Both the position numbers and the translations under genes were made by a program. A stretch of 64,000 nucleotides of DNA from Perlucidibaca sp. (GTDB lineage Bacteria > Pseudomonadota > Gammaproteobacteria > Pseudomonadales > Moraxellaceae), in contig JAHFSA010000001.1 of the NCBI GenBank assembly GCA_023265995.1, positions 248,001 to 312,000 of the forward strand, given 5' to 3'. The notes below the pieces were generated by a model. That model was not told the origin of the DNA. It made no database searches and was given only the letters and a program-made list of their open reading frames with translations. Below are positions 25,875-36,046 of the stretch, in pieces (the first letter of the stretch is position 1; every line of letters begins with the position of its first letter).

Positions 25875-26716
25875 CACTCCCTCCCGCCCTGGCAGCCGAG
25901 AGCCGGCGCCAGATTCAGGCCCAGCGAACGGGCCACTTGCTGATTGCAGACCACGGAGTCTGCCTGCAGCTGCTGACTCGCTCCCAGGCGATGCTGCTGC
26001 CATGTCCGGACTTTCTCCACGATGGCGCGCAGCAGGGCCTCCTTGCCGACTGCGCGTGACGCCAGGGCACCGGCCGTGACGAAGGCCGGCGTCGGACCTA
26101 TCCAGGCCCGCTGATGTCTGTAGGCGGTGAGCAGCACCAGCTTGGCGCTGTCACGATTGAAGAGCTGGTCATCATTGCTGGCGATGAGCATGTCGCTGCG
26201 CTGCGCCAGCTCGGAGATGTCACGCGCCTGCAACGGCGGCTCGACGGCGCGCGCCAGGATGTCGGCACCGGCGCTGCGCTGCAGCGCCTCGATCTCGGCG
26301 TGCTGGGCGCTGCGATAGAGGATGCCGATACGCAGCAGGCCGGGATTGATCTGGCGCGCCAGCTGGATCTGCTGGGCCAGCGACGGCCCCCAGGTCAGCA
26401 CGGCATCCTGCGCGCGCAGACTGAGGCCGGTCATGCCCTGGGCAAGCAGCAGCACCGGCTGGGCGGGGAATTGCGCCGTGCCACGGCCGTAGGCATCGGC
26501 CTGCCAGATCAGGGTGAGTTCGGCGTCGGCGGCATCGGCCGGCAGCCAGTCGACATCAGGGGCCAGCGCACCCAGGGCGGTCACCGCGGCCGGAGGCGCG
26601 GCCAGCACGCGGACACGGGTGTTCGCCGCCACCGCGAGACCGGACAGCACCAGCAGCACCGGCAGCAGAAGCTGCCAGGCGAGTCGTCGTCCGGGTTTCG
26701 CGGTAGAGGCTGTCAT
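25874..26716 (-). CDS. ABC-type substrate-binding-like protein
   Basis: About 280 residues from the chosen ATG; an ATG four codons upstream, and one overlapping the receptor gene, are also open. An N-terminal hydrophobic segment (LLLPVLLVLSGLAVA) is a signal peptide or membrane anchor. The rest resembles the ABC substrate-binding family PF04392: LRIGILYRS, a SDMLIASNDDQL-type middle, AFVTAGALAS, and a C-terminal CNQQVARSLGLNL matching the family's N..A..LGL. No permease or ATPase gene is adjacent, so it more likely senses than transports. It lies between a TonB-dependent receptor and a sensor-kinase-like protein, and is coupled to the latter by TGATG. Confidence 0.65.
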   Translation of the reverse strand: MTASTAKPGRRLAWQLLLPVLLVLSGLAVAANTRVRVLAAPPAAVTALGALAPDVDWLPADAADAELTLIWQADAYGRGTAQFPAQPVLLLAQGMTGLSLRAQDAVLTWGPSLAQQIQLARQINPGLLRIGILYRSAQHAEIEALQRSAGADILARAVEPPLQARDISELAQRSDMLIASNDDQLFNRDSAKLVLLTAYRHQRAWIGPTPAFVTAGALASRAVGKEALLRAIVEKVRTWQQHRLGASQQLQADSVVCNQQVARSLGLNLAPALGCQGGRE

Positions 26717-26768
26717 CCGTGAGAGCATCCCTTCCTGGACATGGGTTTGGTCGACCTCCGGTTTCGGG

Positions 26769-28895
26769 TCAGTAGCGCCAGGCGGCACTGGCCCAGATCT
26801 TTTGCGGGCTGTCGACGCCGTTGATGGAGCGCAGCTCCGGATCGTGAGTGAGACGCACCTGGGCCGTCACGCCCAGATCAAGCTGCTGCCTTTCACCCAG
26901 CGGCAGCACACGACCGAGATGAAGGTCGAGGCGATCAAAGAACAACTCCCTGTTCAGATCATTGTAGAAGCCGTAGGTCGCCGAGGCGCGCCAGCCATCC
27001 GGATCAAGTCGCGCCCAGGTCAGGCTGCCGCTGTGGCGGGGCACCAGATTCATGTTATCGCCGCTGCCGGCATCCTGCGAGGTAATGTTCAGACGCGCAT
27101 AGTTGAGCAGCAGGCGCTGAAACGGCGTGATGCGCCACTCGCTGCCGATCTCGCCGCCACGCATGAGGTAGTGCTGATAGTCGCTGAGCAGGAAGCGGTT
27201 GATCTCGAGCCGGTTGCTGACCAGATCAAGCTCGTCGCGGAACAGCCTGACATCCAGGCTGAAGCGATGGAAGCTGCCGAAGTAGCTGATCTCGCTGGAG
27301 CGGATGTGCTCGCTGCGCGCCGTGCCATCGGACTTTGCCGACATGTAGAAGGTGCCGTCGTAGCGGCTCTGGCTGCGGTCATCGGCAGTGGCGTAGTAAT
27401 GCCAGTCGGCCTGGTTCTCGAAAATGTCGGGCGTGCGCACCGCGCGCGAATGCACCAGGCGCAGCACCTGGCCGGGCTGGAACTGCCAGGACAGCGCCGC
27501 CCGCGGCGAGAAGAAGCGGCCGGCATGCTCGTCATCCTCGACGTTGCCGCCGAGGTTGAGCAGCCAGTCCTCGGCCAGACGCAGCTCGCCGTGACCGAAG
27601 GCCGACAGCACGGTATTGCTGGCCGTGCCGTTCAGGAAAGTGCGCGATGACGCCTCGGAATACATGCCCTGGACGCCACCCACCAGACGCAGACGCGGGT
27701 GCGGCACCCAGGTATCGCTGAGCTCGATTTCGCTGCGCTGCTCGTCGTAGTCCTGATTCGTGGTGTAGTTGATCTCGCGGGCCAGCGACGGGTCGGTGAT
27801 CAGGCGCGGGCACAGGTTCTGCAGATAGCTGCTGGTGAGAAAGGCCGAGCTGCCGCAGGTCGCCACCGGGTCATCGACAAAGGCATCGGCCAGTGCCTGG
27901 TCCTGGCGCCAGAACGCCCCCATTTCGGGCGATACCGCCAGATACGGGATATGCACATACCAGGGCTCGTCATGCTGCTGGCGATTGAAATGCAGCTGCA
28001 GCTGCAGGCGATTGTTGTCGGCCCAGGGCTGCTCCCAGTCGAGCGCGACATAGCCGCCCGTGGTGGTCGCCACCGGCGGCCTGCGATAGATCGAGGTGTC
28101 GTTGAGGCGCTCCTGCTGCGCCTCCATGCGCGAGGCGCCGAGCGAGAACATGACCTGACCATCACGCGGGGTGTACCAGACGCCCTTGCCGTAGGCACCG
28201 GTCACCGCCATGTCATCGATGGACGGGCGATGGCGCTTCAGATTGGTGTCGTAGCCGTCATCCTCGCGATGAAAGGCCGACCATGACCAGTCGCCGCCCA
28301 GGCCGCTCAGCGACAGGCGGCCGAAGGCGTCGGCGACACCCTTCTCGCCGCCGCGCACCATGGCTTCGGCATTGGGCACATCCTGCGGATGACGGGTGAT
28401 GATGTTGACGACGCCGAGGAAGCTGTTGGCGCCATAGGTGGCGGAATTGGGTCCGCGCACGACCTCGATGCGCTCGATGTCCTCGACATCCAGCGGCAGG
28501 CCGATCCAGTCGACCAGCGCCAGGCTGGCCTGATAGATCGAGCGGCCGTCGACCTGGACCTGCATGCGGCGACCACCGAAGTTGGACATGCCGTGATAGC
28601 TGACATAGGCCTCGGACGCCGACTCGCGACCGACCACCATGCCCGGCACCAGACGCAGGATGTCCGGCAGCTCGCGCACACCGGAGGCGCGGATCAGGGC
28701 GCGGTCGATGACGGTGACCGAGGCCGGAGTATCGAACAGGGACTGCTGCAGGCGGGTGGCGGCAATGACCACCGGCACCTCGGGCGTCTCGAAGCCGAGG
28801 CTGTCAGCCCCGGCCGTGGCTGGCACGGCCAGCAGCAGGCCCAGAAGCAGGTGCTCAGCGGTGTTTCTTTTCCCGCTTCTTGTGGAATTGGACAT
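26769..28895 (-). CDS. TonB-dependent outer-membrane receptor
   Basis: 708 residues. A signal peptide (to about residue 30, ATAGA) is followed by a TonB-box-like [10 protein letters not shown]. The plug domain (about 50-165) has [36 protein letters not shown]. The remainder is a 22-strand-type barrel ending in an aromatic residue (AAWRY), the outer-membrane sorting signal. The substrate is not evident; no siderophore or cobalamin genes are near. The ATG overlaps the end of der by 41 bases, and there is no later ATG before the signal peptide. The substrate-binding-like and kinase-like genes follow, so all three may form one sensing or uptake unit. Confidence 0.85.
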   Translation of the reverse strand: MSNSTRSGKRNTAEHLLLGLLLAVPATAGADSLGFETPEVPVVIAATRLQQSLFDTPASVTVIDRALIRASGVRELPDILRLVPGMVVGRESASEAYVSYHGMSNFGGRRMQVQVDGRSIYQASLALVDWIGLPLDVEDIERIEVVRGPNSATYGANSFLGVVNIITRHPQDVPNAEAMVRGGEKGVADAFGRLSLSGLGGDWSWSAFHREDDGYDTNLKRHRPSIDDMAVTGAYGKGVWYTPRDGQVMFSLGASRMEAQQERLNDTSIYRRPPVATTTGGYVALDWEQPWADNNRLQLQLHFNRQQHDEPWYVHIPYLAVSPEMGAFWRQDQALADAFVDDPVATCGSSAFLTSSYLQNLCPRLITDPSLAREINYTTNQDYDEQRSEIELSDTWVPHPRLRLVGGVQGMYSEASSRTFLNGTASNTVLSAFGHGELRLAEDWLLNLGGNVEDDEHAGRFFSPRAALSWQFQPGQVLRLVHSRAVRTPDIFENQADWHYYATADDRSQSRYDGTFYMSAKSDGTARSEHIRSSEISYFGSFHRFSLDVRLFRDELDLVSNRLEINRFLLSDYQHYLMRGGEIGSEWRITPFQRLLLNYARLNITSQDAGSGDNMNLVPRHSGSLTWARLDPDGWRASATYGFYNDLNRELFFDRLDLHLGRVLPLGERQQLDLGVTAQVRLTHDPELRSINGVDSPQKIWASAAWRY

Positions 28896-30258
28896 GGCGT
28901 CGTCGTCGATCCGCTTGCGCTTCCGTGAGCTTGTTGACGCGATCCTTGAACGGGTTTTCGCTGGTCTTGAACTCCAGATGCACGGGCGTGCCCTGCAGTT
29001 TCAGCGCCTTGCGGAACACGTTCTCGAGATAGCGCTTGTAATCCTTGGGTACCGACTCGGTCTGGTTGCCATGAATGACGAACAGCGGCGGGTTCTGGCC
29101 ACCCATGTGGCAATAGCGCAGCTTGATGCGGCGACCGGACACCAGCGGCGGCTGATGCTGCTCGATGGCATCGGCGAGCAGCTCGGTCAGGCGATGGGTC
29201 GGCACCTTGATCATGGCTGAATCATAGGCGCGACGGATCGACGGATAAAGATCGCCGACAGCCGTGCCGTACTTGGCCGAAATGAGGTGAATCTTGACGT
29301 AGGGCAGGAAGTCGAAACGACGCTGCATGTCGTTGCGCAGCTGCTGCTTTTCGTACTCCGTCATGCCATCCCATTTGTTGATGGCGATCACCAGCGCGCG
29401 TCCGGTCTCGAGCACGAAGCCGAGCAGGCTGAGATCCTGATCGACGATGCTTTCGTGCGCATCCATCACCGCCACCACCACATGCGCGTCCTTGACGGCC
29501 TGCAGGGTCTTGATGACGGAGAACTTCTCGACGGTCTCGTTGACGCGGCCGCGACGACGCACGCCGGCGGTGTCGATCAGCGTGTAGCGCTGGCCCTGAC
29601 GTTCGTAAGGAATGTAGATGCTGTCGCGGGTGGTGCCCGGCATGTCGTAGACCACCACGCGGTCTTCGCCGAGCAGGCGATTGACCAGCGTCGACTTGCC
29701 GACATTGGGGCGTCCGATGATGGCGATCTTGATGCCCTGCTCGGGATCATCGACCACTTCCTCGTCTTCCGGATAGTCGGCGAGGACGTTCTCGATCATC
29801 AGCGATACGCCGCGACCATGACTGGCGGCAATGCCGTGCAGCTCGCCGAAACCGAGGCGATGGAATTCGGCCAGCGCCACTTCTTCCTGGATGCCGTCGA
29901 TCTTGTTGACGACCAGATGCACACGCTTGCTCAGCGTGCGCAGCTCGGTGGCGATCTGGACATCGGCAGGCGTCAGGCCGGCGCGCGCGTCGACCAGGAA
30001 GAAGACAATTTCAGCTTCCTCGATGGCCAGGCGGGACTGCTCGGCCATAGGCGCATCGATACCCTGCTCGGACTCGCCGATGCCACCGGTATCGATGACG
30101 ATGAAAGACTTGTTCTCCACACAGGCATCACCGTACTTGCGGTCACGGGTCAGGCCGGGCAGGTCAGCCACCAGGGCATCACGGCTCTTGGTGAGCTGGT
30201 TGAACAGGGTCGATTTGCCCACATTGGGGCGCCCGACCAGGGCAATAACAGGTTTCAT
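28855..30258 (-). CDS. der: Ribosome-assembly GTPase Der (EngA)
   Basis: 467 residues. It has two tandem GTPase domains, each with a P-loop GRPNVGKST (residues 7-15 and about 183-191). [12 protein letters not shown] and [12 protein letters not shown] are the switch regions, and NKID and NKWD the specificity motifs. A KH-like C-terminal domain ends in a basic tail. Der acts in 50S subunit maturation. It is the last gene of the conserved hisS-yfgM-bamB-der run, 56 bp after bamB. Its 3' end overlaps the start of the TonB-receptor gene. Confidence 0.97.
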   Translation of the reverse strand: MKPVIALVGRPNVGKSTLFNQLTKSRDALVADLPGLTRDRKYGDACVENKSFIVIDTGGIGESEQGIDAPMAEQSRLAIEEAEIVFFLVDARAGLTPADVQIATELRTLSKRVHLVVNKIDGIQEEVALAEFHRLGFGELHGIAASHGRGVSLMIENVLADYPEDEEVVDDPEQGIKIAIIGRPNVGKSTLVNRLLGEDRVVVYDMPGTTRDSIYIPYERQGQRYTLIDTAGVRRRGRVNETVEKFSVIKTLQAVKDAHVVVAVMDAHESIVDQDLSLLGFVLETGRALVIAINKWDGMTEYEKQQLRNDMQRRFDFLPYVKIHLISAKYGTAVGDLYPSIRRAYDSAMIKVPTHRLTELLADAIEQHQPPLVSGRRIKLRYCHMGGQNPPLFVIHGNQTESVPKDYKRYLENVFRKALKLQGTPVHLEFKTSENPFKDRVNKLTEAQADRRRRHVQFHKKREKKHR

Positions 30259-30272
30259 CTAATCTCTTCTCG

Positions 30273-30315
30273 GACCGGCCGTTGGATGCCGGTCATCTTG
30301 TACCGGCAAGCCGGT
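30273..30315. repeat. Two short dyads between bamB and der
   Basis: A 6-bp stem (GACCGG/CCGGTC, 30273-30294) and a second ACCGGC-AA-GCCGGT palindrome (30302-30315, running into the bamB stop codon) fill most of the 56-bp gap. Neither has a T-run. They may tune expression or RNA processing within the operon. Confidence 0.45.
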
Positions 30316-31475
30316 CAGGGTCGCATGTCCCAGGCACGCAGCTTGCCCTTGACGGTAAGGGTAAGCAGCTGGGGCGCGTCCACGATCACGCTCATGAGCG
30401 CGTCATGGGCTGCGCGCTCGCGGCCGCGGGGGGAGCCGTCAATCGGGCTGAACAGGTGCAGCCAGCCTTCGCTGTCGCCGACCACCACCAGACCGCGCCA
30501 GATCACCGGCGTCAGCAGCTTGCGGCCCTTGAGCGCATCCTGCTTCCAGTCGAGGGCGCCGGTGATCTTGTTGATCGCGGCCATGGTGCCGTCGGCATCG
30601 ACGGCATACACGTGAGCGGCGTCATAGGCCACGCTCTGCGAGGTCGAGACATTGATCTGCCAGCGACGACGGACCTGCTGGGTATCGGTGGCGGTCAGCT
30701 GCGACTGGTAGCCGGCGGTGTAGAGCGTGCCGTTGCTGTCGAGCACGAGATCGCCGTCGATGTCCATGAGGCGTTCGATCTCGCCACGACCGCGCGAGGT
30801 GGTGACGCGGGTCTGCCAGACCGGCAGGCCGTTGCCCAGATCGAGCTGATAGAGGTCGCCCTGGCCGCTGACGGCGAAGAGCTTGTCACCGCTGAGCACC
30901 GGCGAGGCGTTGCCACGCAGGGACAGCGGCGGCACCGGGGTATCGAACTTCCAGCGCGGCTTGCCGGTGGCGCGCTCGAAGACCTGGATACGGCCATCAT
31001 GCGTCTGCACCACGACCTCGTTGGCGGTCATGCGCGGCACCGAGAGCAGCGCGGCGCCGAGCGGAGCCTTCCAGATCAGCTTGCCGTTGCGGGTGCTGAG
31101 CAGCTGCAGTTCGGCCTGGTCGGTACCGACCGCGAGGGCATCACTGGAGACGGCCACACCACCGGTGATGCCGGCATCGAGCTTGACCTTCCAGCGCACG
31201 GTGCCGGTGGCACGGCCGATGGACTTGATGACACCGTCGCGGCTGGCGGCATAGACCGCCGGCGCCTGCACGGCCGGTTCGAGATTGACGGCTTCCTTCT
31301 CGGCACCATCGCCGACGCTGACCGACCAGCGATCATCGAGGTGGATGGCCTTGGCCGGCAGCTCGGGCAGCGCGCCGGAGCCCGCCTTGGCAGGATTGCT
31401 GCTGCAGGCCGGCAGAGTGAAGGCTGCGGCAATCGCGACCGTCAGGGCGCAGACGACACGGGCATGCTTGTTCAT
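30315..31475 (-). CDS. bamB: Outer-membrane assembly lipoprotein BamB
   Basis: 386 residues. The lipobox LPAC puts the lipidated cysteine at residue 24. The mature part is an eight-bladed PQQ-like beta-propeller, shown by repeated segments such as YAASRDGVIKSIGRATGTVRW and VSGQGDLYQLDLG. BamB is an accessory of the BAM complex at the inner face of the outer membrane. The ATG overlaps the yfgM stop (ATGA), and der follows, the standard order in gammaproteobacteria. Confidence 0.95.
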   Translation of the reverse strand: MNKHARVVCALTVAIAAAFTLPACSSNPAKAGSGALPELPAKAIHLDDRWSVSVGDGAEKEAVNLEPAVQAPAVYAASRDGVIKSIGRATGTVRWKVKLDAGITGGVAVSSDALAVGTDQAELQLLSTRNGKLIWKAPLGAALLSVPRMTANEVVVQTHDGRIQVFERATGKPRWKFDTPVPPLSLRGNASPVLSGDKLFAVSGQGDLYQLDLGNGLPVWQTRVTTSRGRGEIERLMDIDGDLVLDSNGTLYTAGYQSQLTATDTQQVRRRWQINVSTSQSVAYDAAHVYAVDADGTMAAINKITGALDWKQDALKGRKLLTPVIWRGLVVVGDSEGWLHLFSPIDGSPRGRERAAHDALMSVIVDAPQLLTLTVKGKLRAWDMRP

Positions 31476-32170
31476 TGTGCGCTGGCCTCCCCGGCTTGCG
31501 ACTGACGCTTGGCAGGCAGCAGGCCGACATCGGCCAGTTTCAGGTCGAGCACCGGACGCGCCTCGTCACGGGCAGCGAGCGCGGCATCGGCGGCGCGATA
31601 GGCATCGGCAGCCTTGGCGCGATCACCCTTGCCCAGGTAGATGTCGCCACGAATTTCGTCGACCAGCGGAGCCAGGCCCGGATCGTTGACGTCCTTGAGC
31701 AGGGCCAGGGCCTCGTCGCTCTTCTTCTGTGCGACCAGGACGCGCGCCAGGCGGGTCTTGATCAGCATTTCGGTCTCGTTCGTGCCGGCGTTGTCGAGAG
31801 CCCACTGCAGCTGCTTCACGGCCTCTGCCAGGTCATTGCCCTCGACCGCGCGGCGCGCCAGCAGCATGGCGGCATCGACGGCATAAGGGGTGCTGCCGTA
31901 ATCGTCGATGATCTGGTGGCCGATACGCTGCAGGTCGGTGTTCGCCGCCTTGTCATCCGGGTTGCCGCTGACGCGCTGCATGGCAATGATCATCTGCTGC
32001 TGCAGGACCTGGGCCGCACCGGCATCGGTCAGACGCTTGCCGCTCCACCAGTTCCAGCCGGCAAACGCGAGCGTGACAATGGCGACGGAGAACAGGGCCG
32101 GCGTGCCGTAGCGCTGCCACCAGCTCTTCAATTGTTCGACGGTTTCATCTTCGTTGTAAGCCACACCCAT
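31472..32170 (-). CDS. yfgM: YfgM-type membrane-anchored TPR protein
   Basis: 232 residues from the ATG at 32170 (MGVAYNEDETVEQLKSWWQ). A single inner-membrane helix at about 22-40 is followed by a periplasmic TPR-like domain. In E. coli this protein partners the chaperone PpiD at the Sec translocon and affects stress signalling. The frame is open 33 codons upstream, but that part overlaps hisS and has no family counterpart. It starts 11 bp after hisS and overlaps bamB by four bases. Confidence 0.9.
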   Translation of the reverse strand: MGVAYNEDETVEQLKSWWQRYGTPALFSVAIVTLAFAGWNWWSGKRLTDAGAAQVLQQQMIIAMQRVSGNPDDKAANTDLQRIGHQIIDDYGSTPYAVDAAMLLARRAVEGNDLAEAVKQLQWALDNAGTNETEMLIKTRLARVLVAQKKSDEALALLKDVNDPGLAPLVDEIRGDIYLGKGDRAKAADAYRAADAALAARDEARPVLDLKLADVGLLPAKRQSQAGEASAQ

Positions 32171-32181
32171 CCCCTCGTTTC

Positions 32182-33462
32182 TTATTCGTTGCCGGCCAGA
32201 GCCAGGCACACCTGCGATGCTGCCTCGGCGAGCTGGCAGGAAAGCTGTTCGCGCGTTTCGCGCAGCCACTTCAGACCGACCACGCCGGCGGCCAGCTCGG
32301 CCTCGCCCACGATGAGGGCGAGACGGGCACCGGACTTGTCGGCCTTGCGGAATTGCGACTTGAAGCTGCCACCGCCGCAGTTATACACGATTCGTGCCGA
32401 TGGCAGGGCATCGCGCAGCTGTTCGGCCAGACCCATGGCCGTCACCGCCGTGCCCTCGCCCAGCGCCATGACGAAAACATCGGCTTCCGCCGTCGCGGCC
32501 TGCGGCTGCACGGCTTCCAGCAGCAGCACCAGGCGCTCGAGGCCAATGGCAAAGCCGACGGCCGGCACAGCCTGACCGCCCAGCTGGGACACCAGACCGT
32601 CATAGCGCCCGCCGGCACAGACCGTGCCCTGCGAGCCCAGCGCCGTGGTCACCCACTCGAACACGGTCTTGTTGTAGTAGTCGAGACCACGCACCAGATT
32701 CGGATTCACCGTGTACTTGACGCCACAGGCATCGAGCTGCTGACACAGCGCGGCGAAATGAGTGCGCGACTCCTCGTCGAGGTAATCCGTCAGCTTCGGC
32801 GCATTGACCAGGATCTCGCGCGTGGCCGGATCCTTGCTGTCGAGAATGCGCAGCGGGTTGCTGGTCAGGCGGCGCTGGGAGTCATCGTCGAGCTGGGTGC
32901 GGAACTGCTCCAGGTACTGGATCAGGGCACGACGGTATTCGGCGCGCGCTTCCAGTTCGCCGAGACTGTTGATCTCCAGGCTGACGACGGCGCTGAGGCC
33001 AAGCTCGCGCCACAGGCGCGCGGTCAGCAGGATGAGCTCGGCATCCATGTCGGCACCGGCCTGGCCGAAGGTCTCGACGCCGAACTGGTGGAACTGGCGA
33101 TAGCGGCCCTTCTGCGGACGCTCGTAGCGGAACATCGGGCCGGTGTACCAGAGCTTGGGGCTCTGGTTGTGCGTCAGGCCGTGCTCGAGGCAGGCGCGCA
33201 CGCAGCCGGCGGTACCTTCCGGACGCAGCGTCAGCGACTCGCCGCTGCGATCCTCGAAGGTGTACATCTCCTTTTCCACGATGTCGGTGACTTCACCGAT
33301 GGCGCGCTTGAACAGCGGCGTCGGCTCCACCACCGGCAGGCGGATCTCGCTGTAGCCATAGCGCTGCATGAGGCCGCGCAGGGTGTTTTCCAGCTGCTGC
33401 CAGCGCGGAGTGGCTTCCGGCAGGATGTCATTCATGCCACGGATGGCATTGATACGGCTCAT
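32182..33462 (-). CDS. hisS: Histidyl-tRNA synthetase
   Basis: A 426-residue class II aminoacyl-tRNA synthetase. Motif 1 lies around the first 60 residues (RGMNDILP near the N-terminus is the family hallmark). Motif 2 is [20 protein letters not shown]. The histidine-specific [15 protein letters not shown] and the motif 3 region GFAIGLERL follow, then the anticodon-binding domain. It lies 25 bp after ispG in the conserved block. Confidence 0.97.
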   Translation of the reverse strand: MSRINAIRGMNDILPEATPRWQQLENTLRGLMQRYGYSEIRLPVVEPTPLFKRAIGEVTDIVEKEMYTFEDRSGESLTLRPEGTAGCVRACLEHGLTHNQSPKLWYTGPMFRYERPQKGRYRQFHQFGVETFGQAGADMDAELILLTARLWRELGLSAVVSLEINSLGELEARAEYRRALIQYLEQFRTQLDDDSQRRLTSNPLRILDSKDPATREILVNAPKLTDYLDEESRTHFAALCQQLDACGVKYTVNPNLVRGLDYYNKTVFEWVTTALGSQGTVCAGGRYDGLVSQLGGQAVPAVGFAIGLERLVLLLEAVQPQAATAEADVFVMALGEGTAVTAMGLAEQLRDALPSARIVYNCGGGSFKSQFRKADKSGARLALIVGEAELAAGVVGLKWLRETREQLSCQLAEAASQVCLALAGNE

Positions 33463-33487
33463 TCAGCAAATCTCGTTTTCGGTGCGC

Positions 33488-34609
33488 TTACTCGGCAGCA
33501 GCCTTGATGATCAGTTTGGCCTGTTCGGCCTCTTTCTCGGCGACCTTGGCACGCACCATGGCCTCGATCTCGTCGACCAGGTTATTGGTATCAATGAGAT
33601 GGCTCTTCTCGCCATTGCGATAGACCAGGCTCTTGGGCAGCGCGCCGACGACACCGATATCGGCTTCCTTGGCTTCGCCCGGACCATTGACCTTGCAGCC
33701 GATCACCGACAGGTCCATGGGCGTGCGGATGTCTTCGAGGCGGGCCTCGAGGGCGTTCATGACGCGGATGACATCGAACTCCTGACGCGAACAGCTCGGG
33801 CAGGCAATGAAGTTGATGCCGTTGGAGCGAATTCCCAACGACTTCAGGATATCGAAGCCGACCTTCACCTCATCTTCCGGCTCCGCCGCCAGCGACACGC
33901 GCAGGGTATCGCCGATGCCGTCGAGCAGCAGGCCGCCGAGCGCGATGGCCGACTTCACGGTGCCGGAGCGGAAGACGCCGGCCTCGGTGACGCCGAGGTG
34001 CAGCGGGTTGTCGATCTGCGCCGAGAGCAGGCGGTAGGCATCGAGCGTGAGGAAGACATTGGATGCCTTCACACTGACCTTGAATTCGTGGAAGTTCAGG
34101 CGATCGAGGATGTCGATGTGGCGCATGGCCGATTCCAGCAGGGCCTGGCCGGTCGGTTCGCCGTACTTCTTCTGCAGGTCCTTCTCCAGCGAACCGGCGT
34201 TGACGCCGATACGCATGGAAATGCCGTGATGACGGGCGGCCGCCACGACTTCACGCACCTTGTCATCGGAGCCGATGTTGCCCGGATTGATGCGCAGGCA
34301 GTCGACGCCCTTCTCGGCCACGGCCAGCGCGATGCGATGGTCGAAGTGGATATCGGCCACCAGCGGCACGTTCGGCACCCGCTTGCGGATGAGGCCGAAG
34401 GCCTCGGCCGCCTCCATGGACGGCACCGAGACGCGCACGATGTCGGCACCGGCATTCACGCAGCGCTCGATCTGCGCAACGGTGGCGTCGACATCACAGG
34501 TTTCCGTGTTGGTCATGGTCTGCACCGTGATCGGTGCATCCCCGCCAACAAAGATGTTGCCGACGCGGATCTTCCGGGTCGGGCGGCGCTTGATCGGTGA
34601 CTCGTGCAT
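33488..34609 (-). CDS. ispG: 4-hydroxy-3-methylbut-2-enyl diphosphate synthase
   Basis: A 373-residue enzyme of the MEP isoprenoid pathway that converts MEcPP to HMBPP. The N-terminal TIM barrel has [13 protein letters not shown] and VADIHFDH. The C-terminal domain binds a [4Fe-4S] cluster through the cysteines of ACPSCSR and CKVNGPGEA. The length is typical of the short bacterial form. It sits between rodZ and hisS, the usual location in Pseudomonadales and enterics. Confidence 0.97.
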   Translation of the reverse strand: MHESPIKRRPTRKIRVGNIFVGGDAPITVQTMTNTETCDVDATVAQIERCVNAGADIVRVSVPSMEAAEAFGLIRKRVPNVPLVADIHFDHRIALAVAEKGVDCLRINPGNIGSDDKVREVVAAARHHGISMRIGVNAGSLEKDLQKKYGEPTGQALLESAMRHIDILDRLNFHEFKVSVKASNVFLTLDAYRLLSAQIDNPLHLGVTEAGVFRSGTVKSAIALGGLLLDGIGDTLRVSLAAEPEDEVKVGFDILKSLGIRSNGINFIACPSCSRQEFDVIRVMNALEARLEDIRTPMDLSVIGCKVNGPGEAKEADIGVVGALPKSLVYRNGEKSHLIDTNNLVDEIEAMVRAKVAEKEAEQAKLIIKAAAE

Positions 34610-34642
34610 GGGGTCAGGCTCCTTCAGTCAGCCGCCGGCAGT

Positions 34643-36028
34643 TCAGCGTGCCAGGCGGAAGCTGGCGATTTCGCCACGGGTATAGGGCTTGAGGCTTACC
34701 ACTCGACCATTACGGGTCAATGTCGTGACATTGACGTTGCCGATGTTGATCGAGAACGGCGCCTGACCGGTGACCGTCACGGTCTGGCCCGGGTTCTTGA
34801 GGCCGTAGACCAGCTCCTGGCCAGTGGCATCACGCACGCTGATCCAGGACTTGCCGGTGAAATTGAAGCTCAGGCTGTCGATGCGCGGCGCGACCGGAGC
34901 AGCGACCGCTGTCGTGGTCGTCGGCGCGACAGGCACGACGGTGGCAGGAGCCGGAGCACTGCCGGTGCGAACCGGAGTGGCCGGCAGAGTGATCACCGGC
35001 ACGGTCGCGGCGGCCGGCCTGGCGGCTGCGACAGGCTGACTGCCCGGCGTCAGCGGACGGCTGATCACCGGCACGGTGGTCGCCGGAGCAGTCGTGCCAA
35101 GCGGCTTGGTGGCCGTCGGAGCCGCCGGAATCACGCTGCTGCCGGGCGCTGCCGGAGCCTGCGGACGCACGGCCGGAGCGGCGGCCGGCGTTGCGGCCGG
35201 GGCAGCAGTCAGCGGCGCGGGCGCACCGGCTACAGGTGCGGCCGGCTTCGCTGCCGGAGCAACAGCCGGCTGCACACCGGTCTGCGGAGCAGGCTGGCCA
35301 GCCGTCGGCGCCACGGCCGGAGCCGGTGCCAGGGTCTGAGCCGGAGCCGGAGCCGGAGCCGGCACGGCGGCAGCACCTGCCGGAGAGACAGGCACGCTGC
35401 CATCAACCGGAGCTGCCACCGGAGCAGCGGCATCGACTGCCGGAGCCGGAGCAGGCTCGGCCGGAACAACCGGCTCGACCACATCGCTTTCCATGTCGAG
35501 CGTCATCGGATCATTGCTGTCGATGTCGTTGTTGTCGCCATGACCGTTCCAGAACAGGGTGCCGACCAGCAGCAGCAGAAGCAGCGCCAGCGAACCCCAG
35601 GACAGGATGCGGGCCACGCTGATGCGCGCCGCGCCCTGACCGAACAGCTCCTTGCTGGCCTGGCCCAGGCCCGAGACCTTGACCGGACCACGCGTGGCCG
35701 GACGGGCTTCGGCGAGCACGGCGGCAGCCGGCGCGCGCTTGCGCCAGATGGCATCGAAGTCGGCGACCATCTCGTCGGGCGACAGCTGCACGAGCTGCGC
35801 ATAACGGCGCAGATAGCCGCGAATGAAGGCGGCACCAGGCAGCGCATCGTAGTCGTCACTTTCCAGCGCCTGCACATAGCGCGGCGACAGATTGGTCTCG
35901 CGTGACACCTGATCGACGCTCAGACCACGCTGTTCGCGGGCCTGGACGAGACGGGCGCCAGGAGTGGCCACCGGAGCGGCCACGGGTTCAACTTGCACGG
36001 ATTCTTCGGACGGCTTCACGGGGTTCAT
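34643..36028 (-). CDS. rodZ: Cell-shape protein RodZ, with long Ala/Pro-rich periplasmic linker
   Basis: 461 residues, longer than the roughly 340 of E. coli RodZ. The cytoplasmic helix-turn-helix (about 25-95: GARLVQAREQRGLSVDQVS, LSPRYVQALESDDYDALPG) contacts MreB. One membrane helix lies at about 145-165. The next 200 residues are almost only Ala, Pro, Val, Thr and Gly. The end is a DUF4115 beta-domain (SLSFNFTGKSWISVRDATGQEL). The extra length is all in the linker. It follows rlmN by 18 bp; the pilF/pilW gene that I recall between them in Pseudomonas is absent. Confidence 0.93.
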   Translation of the reverse strand: MNPVKPSEESVQVEPVAAPVATPGARLVQAREQRGLSVDQVSRETNLSPRYVQALESDDYDALPGAAFIRGYLRRYAQLVQLSPDEMVADFDAIWRKRAPAAAVLAEARPATRGPVKVSGLGQASKELFGQGAARISVARILSWGSLALLLLLLVGTLFWNGHGDNNDIDSNDPMTLDMESDVVEPVVPAEPAPAPAVDAAAPVAAPVDGSVPVSPAGAAAVPAPAPAPAQTLAPAPAVAPTAGQPAPQTGVQPAVAPAAKPAAPVAGAPAPLTAAPAATPAAAPAVRPQAPAAPGSSVIPAAPTATKPLGTTAPATTVPVISRPLTPGSQPVAAARPAAATVPVITLPATPVRTGSAPAPATVVPVAPTTTTAVAAPVAPRIDSLSFNFTGKSWISVRDATGQELVYGLKNPGQTVTVTGQAPFSINIGNVNVTTLTRNGRVVSLKPYTRGEIASFRLAR

Positions 36029-36046
36029 TCCTCGATCACTAAGGCG

